Positions 24,338 to 37,382 of a stretch of DNA of 64,000 nt are shown here, one piece after another (positions within the stretch are counted from its first letter, which is position 1; each line of letters begins with the position of its first letter). The position numbers were made by a program, and so were the translations under genes. The stretch is from Ceratodon purpureus (taxonomy: Eukaryota; Streptophyta; Bryopsida; Pseudoditrichales; Ditrichaceae). Under the pieces are notes generated by a model that saw only the letters and a list, made by a program, of their open reading frames with translations, made no database searches and had not been told where the DNA came from. The DNA lies in the NCBI GenBank assembly GCA_014871385.1, contig CM026421.1, positions 21,132,865-21,196,864 on the forward strand, given 5' to 3'.

Positions 24338-25266
24338 CCCCTGAGTGCCCAAGCATGTTTTGGGTCTCAAAACCTCCAAAACAGTGATTTTTGACCACCT
24401 TGTACAAACAACAATTTGAACCAATTTTTTTTTCTTTTTTTAGACATCTAGCCATAAGATCTTGTACTAAACCTTCTTTAGAAGTACTGATAAAATTATC
24501 AGCCGTTGGATGTTTACCATCTTAGAGATTATAATATTCAAAGTTGCAGCAAAACTTTTTTTGGGCATTGGTTGAATGACATAGTCAAAATGGTGCAAAG
24601 GGGGAGTTGAAGATTGTTACCTCAAACATTTTGCCCATATTTTTTTCCATGTTTGTAATCAAGTTGAATACCTCTATGGAAAATTTGAGAGACTCAGTCC
24701 TTTTTTTGGCTCTCATAAAAATTGTTTTCTAGCAGCAGGTCTGAAAACGTTGATATAGTAAAACATGCATGACGTCACGTATATTTGGTCTTAGAAAAAT
24801 CTGAACGGTGGTTAGGTGCCTTTATAAGTTTTTGATTTTTGACCAAAATTATTTAAAAAAAATTCAAAAATCTCAAATTTTGAAGAATTTTGAAAGAGGT
24901 AATTCAAAAATTACTGAAAATATTGTAGCTTGTCTTTGTAATTTTTAGAGGCTGCCCTTGTAAAATTGGTATATTATTTGACTTGGGTCTCTTTGGAATT
25001 TGAGTGGTTGTTTGGTTATGAACATATTTCAAGAATTGCTTTTTAAAAAAAGCCTAATTTTAAGCTGCCCGTTTTCGACTTGAAACCTAAAATTTCTAGA
25101 TGAAGGTCTTAAAATTGGAATTTGGCTTTGCAAATTTTACCATATACACTTTGCAGTACAGGGAGCATCCAGTTAAAATCTTAGGCAAAAATATCAATTT
25201 TAACCCCTTTATCTAGACTGACCGAAACAGCAAAAAGCCATTTCGGCTTTCCTGGGCACTTAAGGG
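24338..25266. mobile_element. 929-bp non-autonomous element with TTAA flanks (piggyBac-like)
   Basis: TTAA lies immediately outside both ends (24334-24337 and 25267-25270). The left terminus is CCCCTGAGTGCCCAAGCA and the complement of the right is CCCTTAAGTGCCCAGGAA, 14 of 18 identical. A TTAA target with termini starting CCC is characteristic of the piggyBac superfamily. There is no open reading frame, so it would depend on a transposase in trans. The only piggyBac-type gene in the window is at 56635-61242; a link between them is inference. Confidence 0.7.
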
Positions 25267-25792
25267 TTAACACTTGATTTTAAATACCATTCCAATGGTT
25301 ATTTGTGTCAACCTCAACATGTTCATTTCAGACATATACTTTCTTAGGCTTAAACTTGTCTTTAGATACCGTGGGCATTGCATTAAGGTGGAGGCATCCA
25401 TAGCCGACCAGGTACCCATAACTAATCAATAGAGTTCTCCATTTCCGACCTCCATTTCCAACCACTTACCGTTCAAAATCTTGGGAGATCTAGAAGAAAG
25501 TATCAAGCATGATTGGTAGAAAGGGAATCAAAGGGAATCAAAGGGAATATATTGGTAGTAGCACATTAATCAAGTTTTGGTGTCATGGTGGTCGGTTATA
25601 GGTGGGCCTACATATTGGTTATATGTATTACAAAATAAATGTCTTTCAAAATTCTTAGTAAATTAAATATTGAAGTAAACATGACATTTAAAGTTGCATT
25701 CCTCCTTAAACCTATTTCTCCTTCAAGGAAAAATCTCCGTCAACTTATACACCTCCAATCTTAGTGGCAAATCTCTTAACTGGTCGGTTATA

Positions 25793-26470
25793 CACTAGTG
25801 GAAAACTGCTACGAAAACACCCAGGAGAACACCGGAAAACAGTCTGTTAATGGGAAATCTGATTTGGTGTTCTCAAAAACCTTCCGGTGTAGTTGGACAC
25901 TCTTGGATGCTAATTCGAGAAGGGCTCTCAGACTCACCACGGACCCACCTCGCGAAGACCAGATTCACTCATCCCACGTGGGTCTCGCCGCAGTGACTTG
26001 GGAAGGTGAAAACAGGTATATCAGACTCGGTTACCGCAGTAGGAAAATGCTTCCTCATTCTTCATCCGTGACGTAGGCAGTGACGTTGTAGAAACGGGTA
26101 AAGTAAAATCAAGCAGTTAATACTGGTTACCCGGTCCTCGAATTGAGTTTGTGATGCAATGCACTGGTTCTGACCGGATACACGGGACAGTTGATGTTCA
26201 TGTCCGGGTGAGAACGTATCCGGGTGCATATATGGATTATACCCGGTTTATATTCTATATTCCTATCCGGACCATTTCATACCCGGATTACAGGTATATC
26301 ACAGGTGACCTTGTGAGGGTTCGTAGTTGATATTGCTGTACGGTTTATGTCCGCTTCAATACCCGGTATTTTCCCGGAATGATTCCTATTGATACCCTCA
26401 TGTACAGTCCGGGTATAGACCGGATGGATGACATCCTCCTTGCGTGCTGTTTTCCGGTCTAGGGATGTGG
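25793..26470. promoter_or_regulatory. Left subterminal repeat region of element A
   Basis: From about 26100 to 26460 the motif TACCCGG/CCGGGTA and close variants (ATCCGGGT, CCGGATACA, ACCCGGTT, TCCGGTC) occur a dozen or so times in both orientations. In En/Spm, subterminal repeats bind the TNPA protein and bring the ends together. By analogy these are the likely binding sites of the TNPA-like protein encoded next door. Sparser copies are near the right end (for example 54450, 54580, 54605). Confidence 0.7.
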
Positions 26471-26715
26471 AACAGTAATGCGTAATTCACGAATAATGCA
26501 ATTTTATAAAATTCAAATCAATCATACACTGGGCTAGTTTAGTGCTACAACTCAAAATATAATGATCCGGTGCTAATGTAACGTCATACACCACTGAATT
26601 ACTAATCTGTGCTTCTGATCTGAAGAGGTCGGAGGATTCTCTTCGAAGATTACTTGGCCGTTACTCCCTTCGCGTCCCTAGGTTCTGTCGGAACTTTTCC
26701 TGGTTGCCCCGAGAT

Positions 26716-29700
26716 TTAAGATTTCTTGTGGAGAAGTTTTGAGTCCCATTTCACATATACGCTGGATCCACTTGATTTCACAACTGCCTGGTCCAATGTT
26801 GTGATAGGTTGCCTCTCCTCTATATACATGAGTGGAAGATTTGGCACAATTATCTTGTGCACTTGTACCATTTGTTGACCATTGGAGCACAGAGATCCGA
26901 ATTTGGACTTCCGGGATTTCCAACTCCCCCCGGCTTTGCCTTCCGCCACCACCGTAGAACCACACTGCGGGTGTAGAATGTAAACAAGAGCACTTACGGC
27001 AATTGCATCACTAGTAATACGCGGGAGAAGAATTAGTTCAAACCTCATTCGGGGTTGCCGCTGGACTGGAACAGGGTCCGAGGACATCGAACGAGTGCTT
27101 ACGCCGTCCAGAGTGGAGTGGATATCAGAAGTCTGGTAAGCAGTATGTGTTGAGGGTGTGGTCCGCTGGAGACTGGGTCCGTTCTGCTCCCTACATGAGC
27201 GAGGAGTCCTGTCAGTCGTCGGCAGGGGAGACTGATCACCGGAAGCCGTCGCAATAGAGGCAGATACGTCCCTCGATATTGCTGCACCAACAGGCATTGC
27301 GTTCTTGAAGTTCTGCAGAATTGTGTTCGGTGTGACAGGGACGGTGTCGCCGCTGGCCCACGAGGGCGACCCACCTGCTTGCAAATGGACGACAGGATGA
27401 GCGGGGGCAGCAGTCTCCTGGCCCAAATTTCGGGACAAGGTCGCAGTAGGTGCACCGTGATCAGCGACAGAGGTACATGGCGGTGAGCTCCTTGGCGTGG
27501 GTGTAGTGTACGAGGAGGGTACAAACACGTCCACGGGAGTAGAAGTTGGCAACGGGCATGGTGGAGGTATAGGTGGATGCTGGATTGGGTTGACGAGCCT
27601 TAGCAATAATTCCTTGACTTCCCGGAGCTGATCCTTGCTGGAGGATAAATCCACCGCCATTTTCTGGACTGTCGTCTCCAAGGCATGGATTCTGGTTGAT
27701 TCCCGGATACTGTAGGGCGGTGTTGCAGAAGAATGCTGCATTCATGGAGTACATGGAGGAATTACGAGTTTAAGAAAAGGTGCATAAAAGGATGGGGTAC
27801 ATGAAACTTTTAAATGCATGTGTATCAGTCACTAGTGGAAAGCATTATCGCGACTGAATGCAAGCGGAGAAGAGAATACAACTCACAGGGTGGAAGCCAG
27901 AAGTGTTCACGTCCCGAGGACCTCGACCTGAGCCCGCGGTCAATACTGGTTGGACCACTGTGGTTGGAGTGCTGTGTTGGAACTCGCTGTCGTGGCTACC
28001 TGTCGAAAGAGAGTTGAAGGTCGTCATGCTCGGGTGTCCCCTCGATCCCACCTCCCGCTGTGTTGTGAATAGCAACTGCGGTGGATATGTTCCGAGATTT
28101 TGAATCCATGTCAAATGTGGGGCACTGTCAGGATCACTATGGCCTCATAAATTCAATAACGGTGCATGAAAGCTTACCTGGTCGGATGATTGCGCAGAGT
28201 GCTGCTGATCAAGTGCCATACCCGGCTGTTGGGGCGTGGCTGACTTATTTCTTTTCCTCATCTCCGTCATGGCTACGGATTCCTCTTTCCCAACTGCACT
28301 CAACCAATATTTCCTCCACTCCGTAAAAGCCTCCACCGGACATCGAGGATGTCTCGATCCTTTGGTTTCAATAAAATGCTTCTTCCAAGATTTTCTATCA
28401 TTTTTCAGAGCAGTTTTTAGAAACCTACCTAAATATTTGATGTCTAGTGGCTTAGAGTACGTGAATGTTTGTGCTAATTTTTGAGCAACGCACTCAACTT
28501 GAGACTGCCAATACTGACGCCTGTCTTTGTAACTTCTAACCTTGAAATTAATGGTTTGCCTGGCACACAGGCGTGCAGCCCGGTGCCAAGGGCTTCTGAG
28601 ACCGAGCACAATACCTGATTCCGATACAGGGATTTCTATGACGGGGTCTCGGTTCTGTGCATGCGCAGCCGCCATTTCCTTCAGGTATGGCCTTTGGAAG
28701 TCGCGAGTCGCCTGGCGTCTCTTGCTGGACTCCAACCTGTTCGTCATCACGGTGGTTGGCTGCGTACAATCAATGTCAAAGGTGTCCTGTTCCTGTGCTT
28801 GAGGATGTGTAACTGCCTGCTGAACCGTTGATCTATGGTAGTCGATTGGTGCACTGACGCTGGGGCATCTTGATGACGAAGGTCTGGATTGATTCATGTT
28901 GCGTAGATGAGTAGAGGCATCGCCAGATATGGTTTGCATTGGACGACTGAGTCCCATGAGTCGAGTTGGAGTCGGGAAGCATGGCGGTTCGTCATACAAG
29001 GCATATAAGGGTGTCGACACGTTTGGCTGTGGGGCTGTGGGCGTCTGTACAAGCAAAACCGATAGCTGTTAGCATCGTCTGTTTTTAATAGGTTCTTTAC
29101 GTCTGGACTATGAGTATATGATATACATGCGGAGGAAAGTAATTCACAATGTTCATTACTAACCCTTGCAATTTCTACCACATTACAATTACAATAAATC
29201 AGCTACCACATATTCAAGGCCAGGGGAAATCAATAGAATTATACAGAATCGATAAAAACGGAGTCAACTGCATAGGCCCGTTTGCTGTCACAACCACATG
29301 TGATATTCAGAAAATAAACATGACATTTATAAGCAATGAAATTGGGAAACAAAAGATGCCATTCGAATGGGTGGAGAAAGCAATACGGTGTCTCATATGA
29401 TTAAAATGAAAGCGACTTGCAATTTAATTGGAAATACTCTCAATAAATCGACGCGGTTGCCAATCTTGTCAGGGTACAGAGGATTGTACCTGTTGGTACC
29501 TTGTCGGGGATGAGAGCTAATTCGTGCATAATCAGGTTTAGTGATCACTACAGCAATTCGTTACTGATCTCCATAGTTCCATTGATAGTCGCGATTATAT
29601 ATACACGAAAGAAAGGACAGTAGAAGGCCATATGAAATTATCGAAGCGTCTGTCGAAAATTATTATGCACTGTATCGGGATAATTCACTACACATCGGTG

Positions 29701-30057
29701 CGAGAAGCTGAACACTGAAGTGTATACACGAAAGCTTCATGCACGTTTTTTTTCAGAATCTGGCGACGTCATTCAAACAGTATTCGAAGTTCCAAGGAAA
29801 GAGTGAACACTACAGAATATCGTCAGAGAGGATACCTCATCGAAGGGGGCTGAAGATGTGCGTCGACCTTCAGAGAGGTCATTATTGGGCATTCTCGCAG
29901 GAAAGGCCATGTCGATGTGCAGAACAAGAGACTCGCTCGCCTGAGCTGCAGCCGACGTTGGTGAAGAACTAGAACTCCCAACTGACTCCGTATCATCTGC
30001 CGGCCAGGGATCGAAATCGAATTTGTGTCTCCGCATCACTCCACAGGATCTTCCCAT
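26716..30057 (-). CDS. TNPA-like DNA-binding protein of element A (4 exons, 765 aa)
   Basis: Predicted exons in transcript order: 30057-29836, 29044-28178, 28075-27887 and 27735-26716, all in phase 0 with consensus GT-AG borders (gtatcc/gtacag, gtaagc/ccgcag, gtgagt/atgcag). The second exon has a Transposase_24 (Ptta/En/Spm)-like region: LGRFLKTALKNDRKSWKKHF, then EAFTEWRKYWLSAVGKEES. The last exon starts with a predicted helix (RIHALETTVQKMAVDLSSSK) and ends in a DUF8039-like domain. Proline-rich stretches lie between. Such proteins bind subterminal repeats and act with TNP2. No stop or frameshift interrupts the model. It is transcribed divergently from the plus-strand genes starting at 30530. 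Confidence 0.72.
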
Positions 30058-30529
30058 TAGGGTTTCACTGAAGAAGACCTAGAACTCCAACAAAGTTAGG
30101 TTGCAAGAGAAAATAGGGGATCATAAAGTTTGCCGCAGGTGCGACACTGAGAAAAGGATACTAGTGGGAATGATAGAATGTCACATGGCAGCAGATCGTT
30201 GGAGATTATTCGTCGTGGCCTACGCAGCTAAAGCGCGCTGAGCAAGTGATTAATGCATATGTGGGCGGCGGCTAACATGATCTAGCCAATTTAGTCTACT
30301 AACGACGAGAACATAAGGTTTAGGCTACGACGTGGGAGGATATTAGTTTGGGAACAACGAGAACATTCTAAATTCTGCATTTGGTGTGAGAACGTGGAGG
30401 CTAAAAGGTCGCCAAAGAGATTAGTGTGCATGAAACCGTCCTTCACAAACATTGAGTTCGAGTGAGGGATCTTAGGCAATTCGGGAGGGTCGCAATAGAA
30501 GGCGGGTTAGAGCAATAGGCAACTTCAGG
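30058..30529. promoter_or_regulatory. Divergent promoter region of element A
   Basis: This 470-base gap separates the TNPA-like gene (minus) from the first plus-strand gene at 30530, so it should contain promoters for both directions. No TATA box can be singled out with confidence. Confidence 0.4.
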
Positions 30530-31174
30530 ATGGAGGACTGGAGTCCCAGGACGAAGGTTAAGTTCGGTCTGTGTAGAGAGGATTCGCACGGAAATATTGT
30601 GAGTGTGTGGAATTTTGCGGAATTAGATAAACATCTAAGCGAGGTAAATAGTGATGGGGAGTCCGATACCGAAGGGACGACTTCCTCTGAGTACTGTGCT
30701 TCTGGAAGTTGTCCGGTGTGCATAACATGTGACGTCGATTCCAGTTTTCGGTGTCCCCATGTTCCAGCAGGTGCAGATTGCTTTGCGTGTGATATGTTAA
30801 TTCATGTTCTCAGCCACCTTGGGTACTTTGATATGCCCCGGCTAGAATCCATTGATAAGGAAGAGGACTCTGAAATCCCTAAATTGGAAGCTCCTGCAGA
30901 TATGCAGGAGAACTTGACAGGCGAAATCGATGCGAATAGTGTGATCACCGCCGGTCGTCCGGAGAGATTGGTACCGAGTCTCGCCTGTCGCCATTCAGGA
31001 GAATTCGGAATTACAGGTGGTCTGCCCTTATCCTCTGTGGATCTCCTGAGTAACGTCGTTATATTATGCGTGATTTGCATATATGCCGAAGTCCGCGAAT
31101 CAACTTGGCTGGAATTGTTGCGGGAACTCTTCGCTACACATTGTGGAAGATGCGTCCCGAACGGACTCCCCTGA
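30530..31174 (+). CDS. Accessory gene 1 of element A, unknown cysteine-rich protein (214 aa, 3' structure uncertain)
   Basis: ATG at 30530 opens 214 codons (MEDWSPRTKVKFGLCRED...), with a cysteine cluster SCPVCITCDVDSSFRCPH and DCFACDMLIHVL that could bind a metal. From 31083 a second frame also looks coding (LGWNCCGNSSLHIVEDASRT through DWYIIIRRCIDRRVVGTLYN, to 31379), so the true gene may splice from one frame to the other. The last 50 residues (LSSVDLLSNVVILCVICIY... ELLRELF) faintly echo the segment before the TNP2 zinc motif in both transposases here, so an origin as a TNP2 N-terminal duplicate is possible. Element B has no counterpart. I do not recognise it. Confidence 0.4.
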   Translation: MEDWSPRTKVKFGLCREDSHGNIVSVWNFAELDKHLSEVNSDGESDTEGTTSSEYCASGSCPVCITCDVDSSFRCPHVPAGADCFACDMLIHVLSHLGYFDMPRLESIDKEEDSEIPKLEAPADMQENLTGEIDANSVITAGRPERLVPSLACRHSGEFGITGGLPLSSVDLLSNVVILCVICIYAEVRESTWLELLRELFATHCGRCVPNGLP

Positions 31175-31630
31175 CAGTAACCATCCGAACGGGCAAGAAG
31201 CTGAGGAGTCATACTGTGGTAGCAGTGTAGTCTCTAGTGAATGGGATTGGTATATTATAATCCGCAGATGCATAGATAGAAGGGTTGTAGGAACGCTATA
31301 CAATAGAATTGTGTCTGGCCGTGATAGCAAGTATGATCGTAAGGTCGAGGCAAAGCCATTTACAGCCTTATTCTTATAAATAAAGTTCCGAACGTTCCAA
31401 TCCTATCTTTTTAAGAGTAGTTCATATCTACATCGTGCATGGATTGTCATTTGAATTGCATTCGTTTCCTAATTGTGAGTAAACCTGTGCTCTCAGGTGT
31501 TGCACCTGGTATTATCGTTTCGTAATGCATGTGGGGTTCGACTATGTCCTAATGAGGACGGAACGTATGCGACAACGCTTTTGATTTCTTCACTGAAGTC
31601 AACATTATTCAGCCGAGTTGCACTGAAGAC

Positions 31631-34600
31631 ATGGAGCCGGTGTTTGATAGGAGACGCCGGGAAAGGCGAGATGCGAAATTGACGTTTCGTGAGGAAATTC
31701 TTGCCGATAGGAATCGTGCACTGAAGAGATTGTGTCCGTGTAACATCTGCATGGGAGAGATTCGGTCCATGCGTTTTAGAGCAGTTGTTCGTCAACATTT
31801 ACAAAAGTACGGCAGGCACCCCTACCGTCGCGGTTCTTCAGAGGTAAGAAAATGAGTCCCAATCTAGTATTTCATTGCCTGTGACTGATTGTAGTTTTAG
31901 AGAACTTAATCCATGATTGGAAGTAACCGAATATACCGCTTATGGTGATACCGCGGACAGCTTCAATGTGCATTAGGCAACGTTCTTGACCAAATAAAAA
32001 AATATTTCTACAAGGTCGGTATTAGTCAGTCTATGTAGTGATGTGGTTTTCATGTGAATATATACCTGTGTGACAAACTCGGTGCATTGGCTTGGAAATA
32101 AAACCGGCCATGGACGAGGCAAAGCACAGACAAATTAGCGTTGAATTTGAGATGAAGGGGCTACACAGATTGCATTGATTGTTAGAGGCTGAATAGCAAT
32201 ATATGCAATGTAGGGATTCCCTAAAGATGACAGCGACGACGAATGGGACGCTGAGATTGCGGCTGATTACGGCATGAGAGGAAGAGGCATATATGGGGAC
32301 GGCGATCGTGAATTAGACGCTGGACTGGATATGACTGGAATGGTGCAGCACATTTTTCGTGTATATGATGGCTTAGATGCGAGAATCGGGAATTTGCAGG
32401 AGAACGTGCCTCCGCAGGAGACCGTAGCGGAAGATGCCAACCCCGCCATGAACGAACCAGCGCGGGATTCTGAGACTGGACCACCTGCAGAAGAGCCTGG
32501 TGTTGCCATACCCGGAGAGGACGATATGTATGATGATGATCTGCGAGCTATGGAGCATGATCCGCCAACGCCCGACGAACTGCTAGAGGAAGGAGCAAGG
32601 ACACCGCTTTTCGCAAGCTCTGGATTAACGCAACTTGGAGGAACTCTTTTACTTCTGAACTGTCTTCGAACCCACGGTGCCTCGAATCTGCTAGTGAATG
32701 AGGTATTCGAGATTCTCAGTAAGAGCGTGTTGCCCAAAGTTAACTCATTACCACACAATGAGTACCATGCGAGCAAGGTGTTGAAGAGATTAGGCTTGGC
32801 GTATGATACGATTCATTGCTGCCCTGGTCCTCGTACTTGTGTGCTATTCCGAGGTGACACATACAAGGACCTGCATCAATGTCCTCACTGCGGTGCAAAT
32901 CGGTACAGGCAAGTTGGCAAATCCAAGGTACCTGCTAAAGTCCTTCGTCATTTTCCGTTGATTCCAAGGCTTCAGAGAATGTACAGCACTCCATTGCAGG
33001 CGTCATTTATGACTTGGCACGCAAGCCATGGCAGTGAGGACGGAGTTATGCGAGGTGCGGTTGATTCGTATCAGTGGAAGTATGTGAATTGGAAGTGGAA
33101 TTCGGAGTTCTCTTTTGAACATCGTAACTTGCGTTTAGGCTTGGCAACTGATGGAGTGAACCCCTTCTCAGTGAAGCGTTCAACCTGGAGCACATGGCCA
33201 GTCTTAATCCTAAATTACAATCTTCCGCCCTGGATGACAACCAAAAAGCATTTCATAATGCTCAGTTTGATCATTCCAGGGAAGAAGTCAGTGACGGGTG
33301 ACAATTTTGACACTTATTTGCAGCCTTTACTTGAGGAATTAAAAGTGTTGTGGCAGTGTGGAGTTCCGACAGATGACGCTGCAATTTATCAAGGGAGTCG
33401 TCGTTTTAATATGAAGGCCATTCTTTTATGGACGATTCATGATTTCCCTGCGTATGGGGTGGTGGCTGGTTGTGTAACCAAAGGCTACAAGGGATGCCCT
33501 ATATGTGGACCGAATACGGTATCGAGAAGGTCACTGGCATTGCATAAAAATGTTTATGACGCACAATATCGACAATTTCTTCCACGTGGTCATTCCTGGC
33601 GATCTCCACGGCCTGAATGGAATGGAGTCGCAGAATTTGGGAACCCAATACCCAGAGTTACTGGCGCCGACGTCATACAGTGGGGACGACTTCGGGAGTC
33701 ATGGATACAACTTGGCGGAGCTCCAGCCCACGCTGACCCCGCACGACAGTACGGTATTAAACGAGTGTCAGCCTTGTTCGAACTCGAATACTGGAAGGTA
33801 CTATTATTCTGAATTGGCTTATCGATCCACTGTGCTTGGGAGTCTTTGCACCTAATCAACTGTGTTGAGACAGGGATTCGAGGGAAATGTACTGCTTCAA
33901 TTCATTACCGATTGCATAATGTATACAAAGGTCCAGTTATCCAGTCAATTATCATATGTCAAGTTTTTGAAATCCAAGCCGGATCCTTGCAAGGACCTGA
34001 TTGTCGTTAGTTAAACGGTGTGTGTACACCACACCTACACCTAAGTCGACTAAGATTTGACACATGTGCAACGGCTGATTCGAAATCGTTCTATGCAGCT
34101 TCTTTTTTTTTAACTGTTTAAGACACCAGCTATGGCGTGCGAAACTAGATTCCTCTATAGGCTCGGACAGAAGGGGAGGAGTGAGCACAGTGTCGTGATT
34201 ATAAACGTAGGCAGAATACTGTTGGGACTCTGCTGAAAACTAACGCCGTGTTTATGAGTGACGACGGACCGTAATACCCGATTTCCTGTTCTTGCGAGCC
34301 CTTGGGTGATATTTATGTCGTAATGTGAGTGCAGCTGGGTTGCGTTAGGGACCACATTTCATTTTAATTGAGGACAGAGACATTATATCACATGTAACAG
34401 GCATTGTATTCTGTTAGTCAATTTCACGCATATGAACTTCGGGAGCCCCTGGAATTATGCTTACCTATCTGTGGCAACGAAACTGATATGTTATTCCATT
34501 TATTTGGCAGGAATTACCCATTCGTAACACCTTGGACGTTATGCATATAGAGAGAAACGTATCCGACAACATTTTGAAACATCTCTTCGGGGATAAAGAC

Positions 34601-36068
34601 TCTACTGCAACACGTCGTGATATGGCACAGGCGGACGTCATGCACAATCTGCATATGGTTTTGGGCCAGTCCGGGAATTACATTAAACCACGAGCCCCGT
34701 ATGTTTTTTCAGAGAGTGAGAAGCGTTCCTTTCTGTCACTGGTATCGTCAACAAGGGTCCCGACGGGTTACAGTAGCACTCTGATTAAGCATGTTGGAGA
34801 AAAGCGGCTAAGTGGGCTAAAGAGTCACGACCACCATGTGCTGTTACAGCAAATCCTTCCAGCTGCCATTCGAAATAGTCTATCTCGTGGCGTACGTGAG
34901 ACGATCGTGAAGCTTGGTAATCTCTTTCAACGGATATGTGCAAAGGTAATAAGAACATCTGAAATTGAGGTTTTGCGCACATGTGCTGTAGAGGTTCTAT
35001 GTCTCCTGGAAATTCATTTCCCACCTGGTTTTTTTGACATCATGACGCACTTGGTAGTCCATTTAGTCGACGAGTTGGAGATTTGTGGTCCAGTTCACGC
35101 CCGCTGGTGCTATTCAGTAGAACGTTATTTAGGAGTTCTCACCAAATACATTAGGGACAAATCAAAACCGGAAGCGGGCATGGCCTCGGGCTACATGGTT
35201 GACGAGAGCTTAGGTTTTTGTACCGAATACTTTGAATTGTATGAACATGCGAAGAGTCGCGTATGGGACCCAGAGGAGGAACTCAAGGATTCAGGAGAAT
35301 GTTTGTTGGGAAAACCAAAAAACAAGCACCTGACTTTACGGGAAATGGAGCTCATCCATGACTACGTCATAAAGCATTCGGTCCATACCGAAGAACTACT
35401 TGGGTACGTTAAATTTCACCTCATACCTCTTCAGTTCCCCAATGTCTGAGTCACATTGTAGTACCTGAATTCTGAGCAAAGGAAGCATGGTGCACATAAC
35501 AATTGTACGGTGCTGTAATATCTCCTGCATGCCATTCCAGGGAATGGTCTGAACAAAGAAGGCAGTATAAGCAGGCCCGCACCGACTTCGTTCGCAGTAA
35601 TCCAAGAAGAGGAGGGTCTCAGATCCCATACCCCGAGGGTCTCTCAACACCGTTTCCCACTTTCGCTCACTGGTTGAATTCGCACGTGAGAGCCCTTAAG
35701 GAAGATGGATTTCCTGTGTCAGCGCAGTTGGAGTCATTACACTGCCCACCATCGGAATTCGCAATGTCCTTCAATGCCATGTGGGCATATGGTTCTCATT
35801 TCGTATGTAGTTCTGAGAATGGTCCTACGAATGTTGCATTCGACAGCGGCATAGCAGCGATACCCCCCTCTCCCACATGTACTGAAATAGACGTTGGAAT
35901 TCTGAGAAATATTGTGATGGTGACATATGTAGGGCTGAATTGTGTGCTGATGGAAGCATCGTGGATCAAGACCACGGATCAGGGAAGGAGAGTAGTAAAA
36001 AAGGACCCTCTTGGATTCTGGATTGTGCAATATGCGTGTAGGGAGACACGCTTGAAAGACAATCCCTA
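31631..36068 (+). pseudogene. TNP2 (CACTA) transposase of element A, 5' part, interrupted by element B
   Basis: Exons: 31631-31843, 32214-33797, 34511-35403 and 35541 onward; the last is split by element B and resumes at 49948. Exon 1 has a CPCNICMG motif. Exon 2 carries the Transposase_21 (TNP2) core: CPHCGANRYR, KVLRHFPLIPRLQRMYS, LATDGVNPFSV, LWTIHDFPAYGVVAG, KGCPICGPNT. Exon 3 has LDVMHIERNVSDN and a DUF4218 region (FFDIMTHLVVHLVDELEICG). Exon phases agree throughout. With element B left in, translation runs nine residues past the junction and stops at TAA within B, giving about 1081 residues with the catalytic core intact. Without B the reading frame is 1185 residues. Confidence 0.88.
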
Positions 36069-37382
36069 CACCATGGGAGAGATGCGTCAAAGATAACGCC
36101 GTTTAACGCGGTTTTTAACGCGGTTTAACGTGGATTTTTTGACTAATCAAAAGTGACGCGCCCTGTCACATAGGTCTTTTGATTATGACGCGACGCGTCA
36201 TAATACGTTAAAACGTTTTAACGTGCGCACGTCATCTCTGTTAAACCACGTTACTCGGAATTGCCAGAAGTTACCTGGGGTCAGTAAATTGAGGGAGTTA
36301 CTTTTTGCCACGTGAGCATTTCCCGCTGTTTTTCATTCCACGTTGGAGTTTACGTGGATATTTCCCTCCATTGTCCATTCCACGTCAGATATTGCGTGGC
36401 AGTTGACGTGGCACTTGATTTCAACGGCTGAGATGGTGACACGTGTCATGATCACGGATCGTAGAATATTCCCGGATGCGTTTACGGTGTCGGGTTTTGT
36501 ATGTTTACAGAAACGGTTTATGTTGACGGTTTTTGTGTGTTTACGTAAACGTAGTGTGGACGTTCATTATAACGTGTTTTGACGCTGATAAACGCATGTT
36601 TCACGTATTTGAATGCGTTTTAAAAAACGCACGTAGACGGAAGTTGACGTTCGGGGTGTCAACTGTTTGTGACATCAAAGTGGAATTCGGATGTTCACTG
36701 AAACGCGATTTAATGTTTATCCAGACGCATTGCTCATGATCATTGTGACACATACAAACACTATTAAACGTGAGCGATAACGTTCTGTAACGCAAGAGAA
36801 CGTCATTCAAAACGCAAACAAAGCGTCAATTAAAACATAATTAAATATGCTGTAACATACAGCTCAACGCTCTGTAACACACAAATGAAACGCGCTGTAA
36901 CACACAATTCCACGCTATGTAACATACGGTTAAACGCTTTGTAACTCAAAATGAAACACGTTATAACGTCGTTAAAAACGTGCATATCACATCTAGAAAT
37001 ATGCATATAAACAGCAGTAAACGGAGCATGGGTGTAAGAATGTGCACTTCACTGTGCGCACAAAGAAGTGTGCTACAATATGAAAAAATCTGGATTGCAT
37101 TTAAAACAATACGGATACAGTGAAGAGCAATGTCAAATACACCAGAACCTAAAGGCTACCTGCTGAACGTAGATGCGTACAGCTTTCTACCAAAATCAAA
37201 GGATCCACCTCCTCGAGATGCGGTTGACATGTAAACAAAGCAAATCGAGCGTACATCCCGAGAGTCATGCTCAGTTCTTCTTGATCTGCGTGGCGAACAT
37301 AATCAAGGGAACGGTGAGGTCACTGCAACATATCAACCAAACAATCCATGTAATGGAAAAGGATCATTGAGCGCATACCCGT
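36069..37382. promoter_or_regulatory. Left subterminal repeat region of element B
   Basis: Dozens of short motifs built on AACG(C/T), such as TTTAACGCGG, AAACGTTTTAACGTG, ACGTTTTAA, GTAACACAC and AACGCTCTGTAAC, fill 36090-36970 in both orientations. They are the likely binding sites for the TNPA-like protein of B. A TACCCGG-type code, used by A, is absent. No coding region is present before the final exon of the TNPA-like gene. Confidence 0.75.

Noticed and set aside
27830-27845. A further CACTAGTGGAAA inside element A
   Set aside because: It lies in an intron of the TNPA-like gene and I found no inverted partner or duplicated flank, so I do not call another nested element there.
26716-29056. 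A gag or env-like gene of an LTR retrotransposon
   Set aside because: No LTRs, reverse transcriptase or integrase occur, and the domains match CACTA TNPA-type proteins.
29149-29400. Small plus-strand open frame
   Set aside because: It falls in an intron of the minus-strand TNPA-like gene and shows no recognisable protein features.
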